Assembly: GCA_900767385.1 (NCBI GenBank)
Contig: CAAFYY010000011.1
Coordinates: 1 to 64,000, forward strand
Length of the DNA stretch: 64,000 nucleotides
Direction of reading: 5' to 3'
Source: Bacteroidales bacterium
GTDB taxonomy: Bacteria; Bacteroidota; Bacteroidia; Bacteroidales; Paludibacteraceae
Shown: positions 8,815 to 18,907 of the stretch, one piece after another
How the letters are laid out: each line of letters opens with the position of its first letter
Numbering within the stretch: position 1 is the first letter of the stretch
Notes under the pieces: generated by a model
Seen by the model: the letters and a program-made list of their open reading frames with translations, nothing else
What the model was told of the DNA's origin: nothing
Database searches by the model: none
Program-made: the position numbers and the translations under genes

Positions 8815-9330
8815 AGAAACGGCGTTTGACGATAGCGGGATTTTTTCTATGAAAGTCGGAAGTGGGTTGGTCGTCAGGACGGCAGCAAAACGAAAAAGTG
8901 GAAATCACATGGATTATTTGGGTTCGGAAAGCAAACTGAGAGAATCAGTTTCGCTTCTTCCGATGCTGCAACAGAACTCGCCGCCACCATTCGGCAGCAC
9001 CCGTTTTTATCTGAAAAAAATCAAAAACCAATCGTGCGGTCGCCACCCTGATTGACGAACCCTCCGAGACCGTTTACCAACACGCAGTGAGCTCTTGAAA
9101 TTCAAGAAAATGGTTTGACCCAAGACAAAATTTTACCAAAATTCTCATTCACAACCGATAAAAAACACCCCCTCAGTCCCGATTTTGGGGTCGGAGCGGG
9201 CGAGGTTTTCCACAATTTCTTCCCCCACCAGACCCGTGTTCTCGCCCCACTTTTGCAATAAAAATTCGTATAACACTGATTTACACAATAATAGAACAAA
9301 ACAAAATCTATCTCACCGCCCACTTAGGGT
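8815..9330. other. Long intergenic region upstream of mraZ
   Basis: About 500 bp with no supportable gene. It holds a poor hairpin around 9174-9193, several CCCCA or CCCAC words (for example 9223-9247) that are reverse complements of TGGGG, and a TTTTCCACA word near 9211. The part next to mraZ carries the MraZ boxes listed separately. Confidence 0.5.
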
Positions 9331-9332
9331 TG

Positions 9333-9395
9333 TGGAAAACTATGGGAAAAGCGTATGAAAATCGGTTTGAAAAAAAGTTGTGGGGTAATGTGGGG
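9333..9395 (+). promoter_or_regulatory. MraZ-box repeats in the dcw promoter region
   Basis: TGGGG-TAATG-TGGGG at 9381-9395 is an exact pair of TGGGN words with 10-bp spacing, the known recognition pattern of MraZ. A second pair, TGGAA-AACTA-TGGGA, lies at 9333-9347. Both are within 110 bp of the mraZ start, so MraZ probably controls its own cluster here. Confidence 0.7.
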
Positions 9396-9442
9396 AAAAC
9401 GAATGATTTGTGTTAATTTTACATCGCAAAAAATTCAGTTTC

Positions 9443-9898
9443 ATGTTCGTAGGAAAAATAGAAGCCAAAACAGACGCGAAAGGGCGTGTTTTCGTCCCTG
9501 CAGCGATGCGCCGTCAGCTCTCTGACGACAGCGTCGTGATGCGCCGCGATCCCAACAGACGCTGTTTGGTGCTCTTCCCGACCGAAGTTTTTGAACGCAA
9601 GGCACAGGAGATGATGACCCGCCTCGACACCGAGTGGAACCCACAGGATCAGCAACTGCTGATGGAGTTCACCGCCGACGTCGAGCAGATGCCTATCGAC
9701 GCTCAGGGCCGCATCCTCCTCAACAAATCCAACCTCGACTACCTCGGCGCCTCCACCACGCTCCTCTTCGTGGGCATGATGGATCGCATCGTGGTCTGGG
9801 ACGCTGAGACCTTCAACGCCCAGCGCATGGATACCACCGCTTTTGCACAAGCTCTCAACGAACGAATGGGACGACACGAGACCAGCCAACAACAGTAA
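9443..9898 (+). CDS. mraZ: Transcriptional regulator MraZ
   Basis: First gene of the dcw cluster; a ring-forming DNA-binding protein with two SpoVT-AbrB-like halves. The 151-residue product starts MFVGKIEAKTDAKGRVFVPA, the typical opening, and the second half has the matching MPIDAQGRILL. In E. coli MraZ represses the cluster by binding TGGGN repeats, and such repeats stand upstream here. The ATG at 9443 is chosen because family proteins start at this MF; the open frame extends 11 codons further up. Confidence 0.95.
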   Translation: MFVGKIEAKTDAKGRVFVPAAMRRQLSDDSVVMRRDPNRRCLVLFPTEVFERKAQEMMTRLDTEWNPQDQQLLMEFTADVEQMPIDAQGRILLNKSNLDYLGASTTLLFVGMMDRIVVWDAETFNAQRMDTTAFAQALNERMGRHETSQQQ

Positions 9899-9902
9899 CG
9901 CC

Positions 9903-10826
9903 ATGAACAACGAGACAGCCACACCAACCTACCACGTGCCAGTGATGCTCAACGAGACACTCGATGCCCTCGACATCCAACCCAACGGCATCTATGTTGA
10001 TGTGACCTTCGGCGGCGGCGGACACTCCAACGCCATCCTCCAACGTCTCGGCAAAGAGGGACACCTCTACAGCTTCGACCAAGACACCGACGTCTGCGGC
10101 CATCTCCCACAGGACGACCGCTTCACCTTCGTTCACGGCAACTTCCGTTTCGTTCGCAACTTCCTCCGCTATCACGGCGTAGACAAGATAGACGGACTCC
10201 TCGCCGACCTCGGCGTATCGAGTCACCACTTCGACGATGAAGAACGCGGATTCTCCTTCCGCTTCGACGGTCCGCTCGACATGCGTATGAACCAGTGGGC
10301 CACACAGACCGCCGCCACCGTAGTCAACACCTACGAGGCAGAGGAACTCGCCAAGATGTTCCGCAACTACGGCGAACTCTCGCAGGCCAACCGCATCGCA
10401 CAACGCCTCGTGGCTGCCCGTGCCACACAGCCCGTTGAGACCATCAGCCAGTTGCTCGACATCGTCAAACCGCTCATCTCACCCAAGCACGAGAAGAAGG
10501 AACTGGCACAGCTCTTCCAAGCACTCCGCATCGAGGTGAACCACGAGCTGAAAGCCCTTGAGACACTCCTCAACACCCTCCCAGTGATACTCAAGCCGGA
10601 GGGCAAGGCGGTGTTCCTCACCTACCACTCGCTGGAAGACCGCATGGTGAAGAATTTCTTCAAGAGCGGCAACATCGACGGCAAGGTGGAGAAAGATTTC
10701 TACGGTCGCGTGCAGGCTCCGATGAAAGCTGTCGGCAAACAGCAGACCGCCTCAGACGAAGAACAGGAGACCAACCCACGCTCACGCAGCGCCCGACTCC
10801 GAGTCGGCATGCTCAACAACGACTAA
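9903..10826 (+). CDS. rsmH: 16S rRNA (cytosine-1402 N4)-methyltransferase
   Basis: Methylates N4 of C1402 in the ribosomal P site. The 307-residue protein starts with YHVPVMLNETLDAL, then the SAM-binding VDVTFGGGGHSNAIL, GLLADLGVSSHHFDD, ERGFSFRFDGPLDMRM and a C-terminal LTYHSLEDRMVKNFF. RSRSARLRV closes the protein as in other RsmH. It starts 4 bp after mraZ, the standard dcw order. Confidence 0.97.
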   Translation: MNNETATPTYHVPVMLNETLDALDIQPNGIYVDVTFGGGGHSNAILQRLGKEGHLYSFDQDTDVCGHLPQDDRFTFVHGNFRFVRNFLRYHGVDKIDGLLADLGVSSHHFDDEERGFSFRFDGPLDMRMNQWATQTAATVVNTYEAEELAKMFRNYGELSQANRIAQRLVAARATQPVETISQLLDIVKPLISPKHEKKELAQLFQALRIEVNHELKALETLLNTLPVILKPEGKAVFLTYHSLEDRMVKNFFKSGNIDGKVEKDFYGRVQAPMKAVGKQQTASDEEQETNPRSRSARLRVGMLNND

Positions 10827-10850
10827 CCCACAAACAACAATAAAACCGAA

Positions 10851-11222
10851 ATGAAATTCTTCAGCAAAATCAAAGACATCCGCGAGGAATATGCCACCGG
10901 CGAGCACAAGCCGAAGGGCCATTTCCAAGATTTCATGAATGGTGAGATTCTGGTCTCCGACAAGATGCGCCACCACCTGCCGTACATCTGCTTCTGCTTC
11001 TTCCTGGCGATGGCCTACATCAACAACAGCTACACCTACGAGCAGAACATCCGCGAACGCCAGCAACTGGTGAAAGTGGCAACCGACATGAAGTACCGCT
11101 GTGTCGACGTCCACACCCAACTCACCTCCAAGGGACAGCGCACCCAACTGCTCCAAGACCTCGAAGCACTCGGCAGCACCGTCGGCAACGCTCAGACACA
11201 ACCCATCCTACTCAAGAAATAA
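10851..11222 (+). CDS. FtsL-like cell division protein
   Basis: A 123-residue bitopic membrane protein: about 42 cytoplasmic residues, one membrane segment (about 43-62, HLPYICFCFFLAMAYINN) and a periplasmic helix (YEQNIRERQQLVKVATDMKY) likely to be a coiled coil. FtsL diverges strongly in sequence; size, topology and its place between rsmH and the transpeptidase gene identify it. It would link FtsI and FtsW in the divisome. This is called mainly from position. Confidence 0.75.
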   Translation: MKFFSKIKDIREEYATGEHKPKGHFQDFMNGEILVSDKMRHHLPYICFCFFLAMAYINNSYTYEQNIRERQQLVKVATDMKYRCVDVHTQLTSKGQRTQLLQDLEALGSTVGNAQTQPILLKK

Positions 11223-11267
11223 CACATCGGCCCCCTAACAAAACAATTACAAAACACATCAACCACC

Positions 11268-13421
11268 ATGCAAGACGGATTTTTCAAGAGAATCATTGAC
11301 TACATCGTCAGTACGTACACCGAGGTGCCTCAAAAGATGAGGAAAACCTGGGTGCTCTACGCTATTCTCCTCCTCTCCTCAGGCCTTTTCATCGCCTTTC
11401 TCGGCAAAATCATCTACATTCAGACTGTAGAGTATGAAGAATGGGAAAAGGTGGCAAACCGCCGAAAGGATAAAGACATCGAGATTCCTGCACAGCGTGG
11501 CGACATCCTCTCTTCCGACGGACAGATTCTCGCAACCTCCATGCCCTACTACAAACTGAGCATGGATATGCGCACCGAATATCTGAATGCCGACAACGGC
11601 AAGCACTTCTACGAGAATGTCGACTCCGTTGCCATCATGTTGGCACAGTTCTTCGGCGAGCGCTCCGTCAGCGAATACAAGAACTACCTCACCGCCGGTT
11701 TCCGCAATAAGAAGGCAGAGCTGCCCCTCTCCAGACGCGCAGTAAGCTATATGCAGTTGAAGGAGGTCCGCAAATGGCCTCTCTTCCGTCTTGAGACCTA
11801 CCAAAGCGGTTTGATGCTCAAGGAGGTGAACATCCGCATCAACCCATTCTATCCACTCGGACAGCGCTCTATCGGCACGATGTACAAGGACATGGAGAAA
11901 GGCGGCTCGGCAGGCGTTGAGCTGGCTTTCGACTCTCTGCTTCGCGGCGAGCCGGGTCTGATGTTGGCCAATAAGATGATTGCCAAGCAGGCCCAAAAGG
12001 GCGTCGATGTGGTGATGACCCTCGACATGAGCATCCAGGAGACTGCCGCCATGGCACTCCGTCAAGGTATGATTGAGGCGTTTGCCGACAAAGGGTGTCT
12101 GATTCTCATGGAGACCAAGACGGGCGAGATCAAGGCGTGTGTCAACCTCCAGAAATATGGCGAAGAGTATATCGAGGCACAGAACTTCGTGCTGACAGAG
12201 GCGATGCCACCAGGCTCCACCTTCAAGACTGTCTCCATGTTGGTGGCTCTCGAAGACGGCACCGTCCGTCCGAACGACTCCGTCGACACCGGCATGGGCT
12301 CCTACAATCTCCACGGACATACCATCCGCGACTCCCACGCCGTAGGCAAGGTGTCGGCTTCGGAAGTGATTGCCACCTCCTCCAACGTGGGCACCGCCCT
12401 CCTCATCGACCGCGCCTACAACGGCCGACCAAGCTATTACGTAGACCTCGTTCACAAGACCTGCATCCAAGAGCCGATGACCGACATCGGCATCAACGGC
12501 GTTGGCATACCAGATATCCGCAACCCGAAGAACAAGAACAAGAACGACAAGCGCCATTGGTCGCCATTCTCACTGGGTGTGATGTCGTTCGGCTACGAGA
12601 CCACCGTGCCACCTATCTATATGGTCCGTTTCTACAACGCCATCGCCAACCACGGCGTGATGGTCGACCCTAAGTTCGTGAGAGAGCTCCGCCAGAACGG
12701 TAAGGTGGTCAAGACCTTCGAGACCAAGGTCATCAATCCTGCCATCTGCTCCGAGAAGACCATCCAGGAGATTACGGAGATGCTTAAGATGGTGGTCAGC
12801 GACAAACACGGCACTGGCTACGGACTGGTGCGCTCCCCATACGTGGAGATTGCCGGCAAGACAGGCACCTCTACCGACCAACGCAAAGACTACTCTGGCA
12901 ACTACGCCTCGTTCTGCGGCTTCTTCCCAGCCGACGAGCCACAATATACGATGTATGTGATGATGCATGGTCACCGCATCTTCGGCAACCAGAGCGGACA
13001 CGTGTTCCGCACAGTGGCAGAGAGCGTCTATGCCGACCACGGCGGCGCGAAAGAGGTGAGTCAGGTTCGCGACACCATCCACAGCCCTATCCCAGTGGTG
13101 AAAAACGGACGTTTCGATGCCGCCAATTATGTAATGAACCAACTCTCTATCGCTTCCAACAAAGACTCCGTAAGAAGCGAGATTGGCTGGATGAAGTCGA
13201 AGGTGGACACCGCCGGACTTCAGGTCTATAGCTACGACTGGGAGGCGGACAAGGTGCCCGACGTCATCGGCATGGGTGCCAAAGACGCAGTCTTCATGTT
13301 GGAGAACTGCGGCATGAAGGTGAAGATTCACGGCTATGGTGCCGTCGTCAGTCAGAGCATCGCCCCAGGACAAAAGGTGCAACGGGGACAGACCATCGAA
13401 CTCACCCTCAAGAACAAATAG
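11268..13421 (+). CDS. ftsI: Division-specific penicillin-binding transpeptidase with PASTA domain
   Basis: Class B PBP that cross-links septal peptidoglycan. The 717 residues comprise a membrane anchor (about 27-50), a PBP dimerisation domain beginning with the RGDILSSDGQILATS stretch, and the transpeptidase with catalytic Ser317-x-x-Lys320 (PGSTFKTV), Ser371-Ser-Asn373 and KTGTS at 531. A single C-terminal PASTA domain (about 655-717) follows. E. coli FtsI lacks PASTA, but Bacteroidota proteins often have it. Position after ftsL and before murE fits ftsI/pbpB. Confidence 0.94.
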   Translation: MQDGFFKRIIDYIVSTYTEVPQKMRKTWVLYAILLLSSGLFIAFLGKIIYIQTVEYEEWEKVANRRKDKDIEIPAQRGDILSSDGQILATSMPYYKLSMDMRTEYLNADNGKHFYENVDSVAIMLAQFFGERSVSEYKNYLTAGFRNKKAELPLSRRAVSYMQLKEVRKWPLFRLETYQSGLMLKEVNIRINPFYPLGQRSIGTMYKDMEKGGSAGVELAFDSLLRGEPGLMLANKMIAKQAQKGVDVVMTLDMSIQETAAMALRQGMIEAFADKGCLILMETKTGEIKACVNLQKYGEEYIEAQNFVLTEAMPPGSTFKTVSMLVALEDGTVRPNDSVDTGMGSYNLHGHTIRDSHAVGKVSASEVIATSSNVGTALLIDRAYNGRPSYYVDLVHKTCIQEPMTDIGINGVGIPDIRNPKNKNKNDKRHWSPFSLGVMSFGYETTVPPIYMVRFYNAIANHGVMVDPKFVRELRQNGKVVKTFETKVINPAICSEKTIQEITEMLKMVVSDKHGTGYGLVRSPYVEIAGKTGTSTDQRKDYSGNYASFCGFFPADEPQYTMYVMMHGHRIFGNQSGHVFRTVAESVYADHGGAKEVSQVRDTIHSPIPVVKNGRFDAANYVMNQLSIASNKDSVRSEIGWMKSKVDTAGLQVYSYDWEADKVPDVIGMGAKDAVFMLENCGMKVKIHGYGAVVSQSIAPGQKVQRGQTIELTLKNK

Positions 13422-13452
13422 CATACAATAATATATATACAGCTTCAGTATT

Positions 13453-14907
13453 ATGACATTAGAACAACTTCTCGCCGGCGTCGACGTAGTGTCGCTCCAC
13501 GGCAGCAACATCGAGGTAACGAATATCCAGTTCGACTCACGCAAGGTGGGCGAGGGTTCTCTCTTTGTGGCTGAGAAAGGTGTGGCTGTCGACGGACACA
13601 ACTATATCGGCAGTGCCGTAGAACGCGGCGCCGTGGCCATCGTCTGCGAACATGCTCCCGAAGGACTCGCCGACAGCGCTGCTGTTGTCATCGTCAACAA
13701 CTCTGCTGAAGCACTCGGCCGTATCGCTGCCAACTTCTACGGCAACCCATCGCGCCGACTCCAACTCGTGGGCGTGACCGGCACCAACGGCAAGACAACC
13801 ATCGCCACCCTGCTCTATAAGATGGCACGCAAGATGGGCTACAAGGCAGGACTGCTCTCAACGGTATGCAACTATGTCGACGAACGCATGGTGCCTTCTA
13901 CCCATACAACACCAGACGCCGTCAGCCTCAACCAGTTGCTGAGCGAGATGGTGGCATGCGGATGCGAATATGCCTTCATGGAGGTGAGCTCCCACGCTGC
14001 CGACCAACGCCGCATCGACGGTCTCTACTTCGTGGGCGGTGTGTTCACCAACCTGACACGCGACCACATGGACTACCACCTCACCGTGGACAACTACCTG
14101 CGCGCCAAGAAGCGTTTCTTTGATATGCTCCCTTCCGAGGCTTTCGCACTCACCAACCTCGACGACAGAAACGGTATGGTGATGCTACAGAACACCAAGG
14201 CCACCAAGCAGACCTACGCCATCGCTACGATGGCCGACTTCCAAGCCACTATCCTCGACAGCTCGTTTGAGGGTATGCAACTCAACGTCGGCGGCAACGA
14301 GATCTTCGTTCCGCTGGTGGGCCGCTTCAACGCCTCCAACCTGATGGCGGTCTATGGCGCCTCCATCCTCCTCGGATTCAAGAAGGACGAGGTGCTCGTG
14401 GCCCTCTCCACCCTACAACCGGTGAACGGACGCTTCTCTACCATTCAGGCACCAGATGGCTATACCGCCGTCGTCGACTATGCCCACACCCCAGACGCCG
14501 TGGTCAATGTCATCAACACCATCAACGATATCCGCACCATCGACAGCCGCCTCATCACCGTCGTGGGCTGCGGCGGCAACCGCGACAAGGGCAAACGTCC
14601 TATCATGGCCAAAGAGGCGATGAAGGGCTCCGACCAACTGATTCTGACGAGCGACAACCCACGCGACGAGGAACCAGAAGATATTCTCAACGATATGATG
14701 GAGGGTCTGACACCATCCGAACAGCAGCGCGCCCTCTGCATCGTGTCGAGACGCGAAGCCATCAAGACAGCATGCCGCATGGCCAAGCGTGGCGACGTGA
14801 TTCTCGTGGCAGGCAAGGGTCACGAAGATTATCAGATCATCAAAGGGGTGAAGCACCACTTCGACGACCGCGAAGAACTGATGAATGCCATGGGTATCCA
14901 AAAATAA
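13453..14907 (+). CDS. murE: UDP-MurNAc-tripeptide synthetase (meso-diaminopimelate adding)
   Basis: Adds the third amino acid to the UDP-MurNAc dipeptide. The 484-residue Mur ligase has the ATP loop GVTGTNGKTT (about 107-116), HTTPDAVSLNQLL, EVSSHAADQRRIDGL and the C-terminal SDNPRDEEP (about 400-408). The DNPR motif is the known signature for meso-diaminopimelate as substrate, so the peptidoglycan is of the mDAP type. It acts before MurF, which is not in this window. Confidence 0.96.
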   Translation: MTLEQLLAGVDVVSLHGSNIEVTNIQFDSRKVGEGSLFVAEKGVAVDGHNYIGSAVERGAVAIVCEHAPEGLADSAAVVIVNNSAEALGRIAANFYGNPSRRLQLVGVTGTNGKTTIATLLYKMARKMGYKAGLLSTVCNYVDERMVPSTHTTPDAVSLNQLLSEMVACGCEYAFMEVSSHAADQRRIDGLYFVGGVFTNLTRDHMDYHLTVDNYLRAKKRFFDMLPSEAFALTNLDDRNGMVMLQNTKATKQTYAIATMADFQATILDSSFEGMQLNVGGNEIFVPLVGRFNASNLMAVYGASILLGFKKDEVLVALSTLQPVNGRFSTIQAPDGYTAVVDYAHTPDAVVNVINTINDIRTIDSRLITVVGCGGNRDKGKRPIMAKEAMKGSDQLILTSDNPRDEEPEDILNDMMEGLTPSEQQRALCIVSRREAIKTACRMAKRGDVILVAGKGHEDYQIIKGVKHHFDDREELMNAMGIQK

Positions 14908-14937
14908 AGATAACGAATACAATATATTTAGATAACG

Positions 14938-16200
14938 ATGTTTTACTATCTCTTTGCTTTCTTAGAACAGCTTAACGTGCCGGGAGCCAGACTGTTTCAG
15001 TACATCTCCTTCCGCTCAGGACTTGCGTTTGTGGTAGCCCTCGTGTTTGCCACCTGGATCGGTAAGCGTATCATTGGCAAACTGCAGCAGATGCAGATTG
15101 GCGAGACAATCCGCGACCTCGACCTCGAAGGACAGAAAGCGAAGAAAGGCACACCAACGATGGGCGGCATCATCATCCTGCTCTCCATCATCATCCCTTG
15201 CCTCCTCTTCGGTCAGCTTCACAACGTCTATATGTTGCTGATGCTCATCACCACCATCTGGCTGGGCGCACTCGGCTTCCTCGACGACTATATCAAGGTC
15301 ATCAAGAAAAACAAAGATGGTCTGCACGGAAGATTCAAGATTGTGGGCCAAGTGTCTATCGGTCTCATCGTGGGTCTGGTGCTCTATTTCAGCCCACAAG
15401 CCGTGATTGTAGAAAACATCAACTCTTATACCGACGCCAACACCAATATCGAGGTGGTGGAATATGCCACGGATGCTCACAGCTCCACCAAGACCACCAT
15501 CCCATTTGTGAAAAACCATAACGCCGACTACGCCGGACTCTTCGGCTGGGCAGGCAAGTATCAGCAGACCATGAGTTGGGTGTTCTTCGTGCTGATGGTC
15601 ATCTTCATCGTGACCGCCGTCAGCAATGGCGCCAACCTCACCGATGGTCTCGACGGACTGGCAGCAGGCACCAGTGCCATACAGGGTATGGCGCTCGGCA
15701 TACTCGCCTACCTCTCCAGCAACGTCAACTACGCAGGTTACCTCAACATCATGTTCATCCCGAATGCTGGCGAACTCGTTATCTACGCCGCCGCATTCAT
15801 GGGTGCAACAATCGGTTTCCTGTGGTTCAACGCCCACCCAGCACAGGTGTTCATGGGCGACACAGGCAGTCTGGCATTGGGTGGCATCATCGCCGTCTTT
15901 GCCATCGCCATCCACAAAGAGCTGCTCCTCCCGATACTCTCAGGTATCTTCTTGGTGGAGAGCCTCTCTGTGATTCTGCAAACCAGCTACTTCAAATACA
16001 CCAAGAAGAAAACCGGTGTGGGCAAGCGCATCTTCAAGATGGCTCCGCTTCATCACCACTACCAGAAACCTGCAGGCTTCAACGACGCCCTGATACAGAG
16101 TCCGCGTCAGCCAATGCCAGAATCAAGAATCACCATCCGCTTCTGGATTATCGGCATCATCCTTGCAGCATTGACAATCATCACATTGAAAATCCGCTAA
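14938..16200 (+). CDS. mraY: Phospho-MurNAc-pentapeptide transferase
   Basis: Makes lipid I by moving phospho-MurNAc-pentapeptide onto undecaprenyl phosphate in the inner membrane. About ten membrane segments; the catalytic aspartates are in [12 protein letters not shown] and in [12 protein letters not shown], and [12 protein letters not shown] is the HHH loop. At 420 residues it is about 60 longer than E. coli MraY. The extra part is a hydrophilic insert (about 160-205, from [15 protein letters not shown] to [13 protein letters not shown]), which is usual in Bacteroidota. Confidence 0.96.
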   Translation: MFYYLFAFLEQLNVPGARLFQYISFRSGLAFVVALVFATWIGKRIIGKLQQMQIGETIRDLDLEGQKAKKGTPTMGGIIILLSIIIPCLLFGQLHNVYMLLMLITTIWLGALGFLDDYIKVIKKNKDGLHGRFKIVGQVSIGLIVGLVLYFSPQAVIVENINSYTDANTNIEVVEYATDAHSSTKTTIPFVKNHNADYAGLFGWAGKYQQTMSWVFFVLMVIFIVTAVSNGANLTDGLDGLAAGTSAIQGMALGILAYLSSNVNYAGYLNIMFIPNAGELVIYAAAFMGATIGFLWFNAHPAQVFMGDTGSLALGGIIAVFAIAIHKELLLPILSGIFLVESLSVILQTSYFKYTKKKTGVGKRIFKMAPLHHHYQKPAGFNDALIQSPRQPMPESRITIRFWIIGIILAALTIITLKIR

Positions 16201-16235
16201 CAATTATATAAACACAAAACAAAAAACATTACACT

Positions 16236-17582
16236 ATGAGTCGATTAGTCGTTTTAGGTGCCGGAGAGAGTGGCGTAGGAACAGCCATCCTGGCAATGAA
16301 AGAGGGATACGAGGTCTTCGTTTCCGACATGGGTACCATCAAACCACAATACCGTGAGGAAATGGAACGCCGCGGCATCCCATTTGAAGAGAAACAGCAC
16401 ACCGAGGAGCTGATCCTCAACGCTGACGAAGTGGTCAAGAGTCCGGGCATCCCAGAGAAAGCCCCACTCATCAAGAAACTGCGCGAGCAGGGCACCAACA
16501 TCATCTCTGAAATCGAGTTCGCCTCACGCTACACCAACGCCAAGAAAATCTGTATCACCGGTTCCAACGGCAAGACAACCACCACGATGCTCACCTACTT
16601 CATCCTGAAGAACGAGGGGCTCAACGTGGGTCTCGCTGGCAACGTAGGCAAGAGTTTCGCTTGGCAGGTTGCTGAGTGCGACTACGACTACTATGTCTTG
16701 GAACTCAGCTCTTTCCAACTGGACGGTATGTACGATTTCCGCGCCGACGTGTCGGTCATCCTCAACATCACACCCGACCACCTCGACCGCTACGACTACA
16801 AGTTCCAGAACTATATCGACTCCAAATTCCGCATTCTCCAAAACCAGACTCCGGAGGACGCCTTTATCTTCTGGAACGACGACCCCGTCCTGAAGGCTGA
16901 GATTGAGAAACGCGACATCAAAGCACAACTCCTTCCTTTCGCACTCGACAAGAAACAGAACGAGCGCGCCTATGTCAAGGAGGAAGAGATCAATATCGAG
17001 GACATCCACGGCCAAGACGAGGTCTTTGCAATGAATGCCAACGACCTCTCGCTCCGCGGCACACATAATATGTACAACTCAATGGCTGCCGGCTTGGCTG
17101 CCCGCGTGATGCAGATCAAGAAGGAGACCATCCGCAAGTCGCTGGCTGAGTTTGAAGGTGTGGAGCACCGTTTGGAATATGTGGTCACCATCCGCGGCGT
17201 ACGCTATATCAACGACTCCAAGGCTACCAACGTCAACTCCTGCTGGTATGCCCTCCAGAGCATGAAGACACCGACAGTGCTCATCCTCGGCGGCACCGAC
17301 AAGGGCAACGACTATACCGAGATTGAGAGCTTGGTGCGCGAGAAAGTGACCAAGCTGATCTTCCTCGGCGCCGACAACGACAAACTGCGCAAGTTCTTCT
17401 CCATCCACAGCCAGTGTCCGATGTACGAGGCCAAGTCGATGGAGGAGTGCGTCAAGATTGCCTACGAAATCTCTGAGAAAGACGAGACCGTGCTCCTCTC
17501 CCCATGCTGCGCCAGCTTCGACCTCTTCAAGAGCTACGAAGACCGCGGCCGTCAGTTCAAGGAGTGCGTCCGCAAACTATAA
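16236..17582 (+). CDS. murD: UDP-MurNAc-L-alanine:D-glutamate ligase
   Basis: Adds D-glutamate to UDP-MurNAc-L-Ala. The 448-residue protein starts with a Rossmann-like MSRLVVLGAGESGVG, followed by the ATP loop ITGSNGKTTTTML (about 103-115), ELSSFQLDG, LNITPDHLDRYD and the C-terminal SPCCASFDLFKSYEDRGRQF. All are Mur ligase signatures. The order mraY-murD-ftsW is the conserved dcw order. Confidence 0.97.
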   Translation: MSRLVVLGAGESGVGTAILAMKEGYEVFVSDMGTIKPQYREEMERRGIPFEEKQHTEELILNADEVVKSPGIPEKAPLIKKLREQGTNIISEIEFASRYTNAKKICITGSNGKTTTTMLTYFILKNEGLNVGLAGNVGKSFAWQVAECDYDYYVLELSSFQLDGMYDFRADVSVILNITPDHLDRYDYKFQNYIDSKFRILQNQTPEDAFIFWNDDPVLKAEIEKRDIKAQLLPFALDKKQNERAYVKEEEINIEDIHGQDEVFAMNANDLSLRGTHNMYNSMAAGLAARVMQIKKETIRKSLAEFEGVEHRLEYVVTIRGVRYINDSKATNVNSCWYALQSMKTPTVLILGGTDKGNDYTEIESLVREKVTKLIFLGADNDKLRKFFSIHSQCPMYEAKSMEECVKIAYEISEKDETVLLSPCCASFDLFKSYEDRGRQFKECVRKL

Positions 17583-17625
17583 TACCGACACTACAGCAAT
17601 TATATAAACATCAAAAATCTTAACT

Positions 17626-18894
17626 ATGGATTTTCTAAAACGCTATTTCAAGGGCGACCTCGTTATCTGGATGGCGTACTTCTTCTTAGTACTCATCTCG
17701 ATAGTCTGTCTCTACAGCGCCTCCTATCAACTGACCAACCACGGTGCGAGTTTCCGACCCATCATGAAACATATCATCATGTTGGGCGCCGGCTTCATCG
17801 GGATGTGCATCCTACAGCATGTCCCACGATATCTGGTGAGGGGTGGCGGATGGTTCATCCTATTCATGTCGTGGGTGGCACTGATAGCCACGCTGATGGT
17901 GGGACACTCGGGCGGCGACGCACAACGAAGTCTCTCTTTTGCTGGCATCAACATCCAACCCTCTGAGTTTGCCCGCCTCGGACTGATCATCGTGATGGCC
18001 GACCTCATCTTCCGCTTCCGGAAAGCGCCCGACAAACAGAAGAAGTTCTTCTTCCTGCTCCTCATCTTTTTCCTCGTTACGGTGTTACTCATCGTCACGC
18101 AGGCACTCTCCACCACGATATTGATTTGCTGCACGTTTGGATTGATGCTTATCTATGGCGGCTTCTCATGGAAATATATCTTAAGATTGGTTGCCGTCAC
18201 AACCGTAGTCGTGGGCATATTGGGCTTCTCCTGCAACATGAGCGCAGAGAGCGGACACTACAAACAAGAGTATATCGCCTCAACCAATGTGGTGCACGCC
18301 AGCTTCCTCAAAGCCACCAAGCGCTTCGAGACATGGTTTGCCCGCATCGACCACTTCAGCAACGAGGAGAATAAGTACCAAATCACCGACAAGAATATCC
18401 AAGAGGGCAACGCCGCTGTCGCCATTGCCCTTGGTCGCCGCCCAGCAGGACCGGGCAACAGCCGTCAGCGCCGCTATCTCCCAAATGCCGACAACGACTT
18501 CATCTTCGCCATCATCGTGGAGGAATGGGGCATCTACGGCGCCCTTGTCATCATGGTACTCTACATCTTCCTCATCGTGCGCTGTTTCCGCATTGCGCAG
18601 AAGAGCGACAACGAGTTTGACTCGGTATTGGTGATGGGTCTCTCGCTGATTATCCTGCTACAGGCCCTGCTTCACATGGCCATCAGTGTCGGCATAGCTC
18701 CCGTCACGGGACAGTCGCTCCCGCTCATCGGCCGCGGCGGTTCGTCCATCGTCATCATCAGCGCCTATCTCGGCCTGACCATCGGTGTGGCAGAACGCAA
18801 CAAGAAGAATAACGAGTTGGAGGAGGAACAAGACGACGGCTCCCTCTATGGAGAAGCAGTGATTGCCTCACTGGAATCAGACAACAACGAATAA
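17626..18894 (+). CDS. ftsW: SEDS-family peptidoglycan glycosyltransferase FtsW
   Basis: Polymerises lipid II at the septum together with FtsI. The 422-residue protein has about ten membrane segments, LYSASYQLTNHG near the start, a QRSLSFAGINIQPSEFARL loop, GRRPAGPGNSRQRRYLPNAD, EEWGIYGAL and GQSLPLIGRGGSS near the end. These are SEDS signatures. RodA is the alternative, but the gene lies between murD and murG, as ftsW does in dcw clusters. Confidence 0.94.
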   Translation: MDFLKRYFKGDLVIWMAYFFLVLISIVCLYSASYQLTNHGASFRPIMKHIIMLGAGFIGMCILQHVPRYLVRGGGWFILFMSWVALIATLMVGHSGGDAQRSLSFAGINIQPSEFARLGLIIVMADLIFRFRKAPDKQKKFFFLLLIFFLVTVLLIVTQALSTTILICCTFGLMLIYGGFSWKYILRLVAVTTVVVGILGFSCNMSAESGHYKQEYIASTNVVHASFLKATKRFETWFARIDHFSNEENKYQITDKNIQEGNAAVAIALGRRPAGPGNSRQRRYLPNADNDFIFAIIVEEWGIYGALVIMVLYIFLIVRCFRIAQKSDNEFDSVLVMGLSLIILLQALLHMAISVGIAPVTGQSLPLIGRGGSSIVIISAYLGLTIGVAERNKKNNELEEEQDDGSLYGEAVIASLESDNNE

Positions 18895-18907
18895 ACACGA
18901 TACAACA

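Noticed and set aside
17626..18894. RodA instead of FtsW
   Set aside because: Sequence alone could fit either SEDS protein, but position between murD and murG is that of ftsW.
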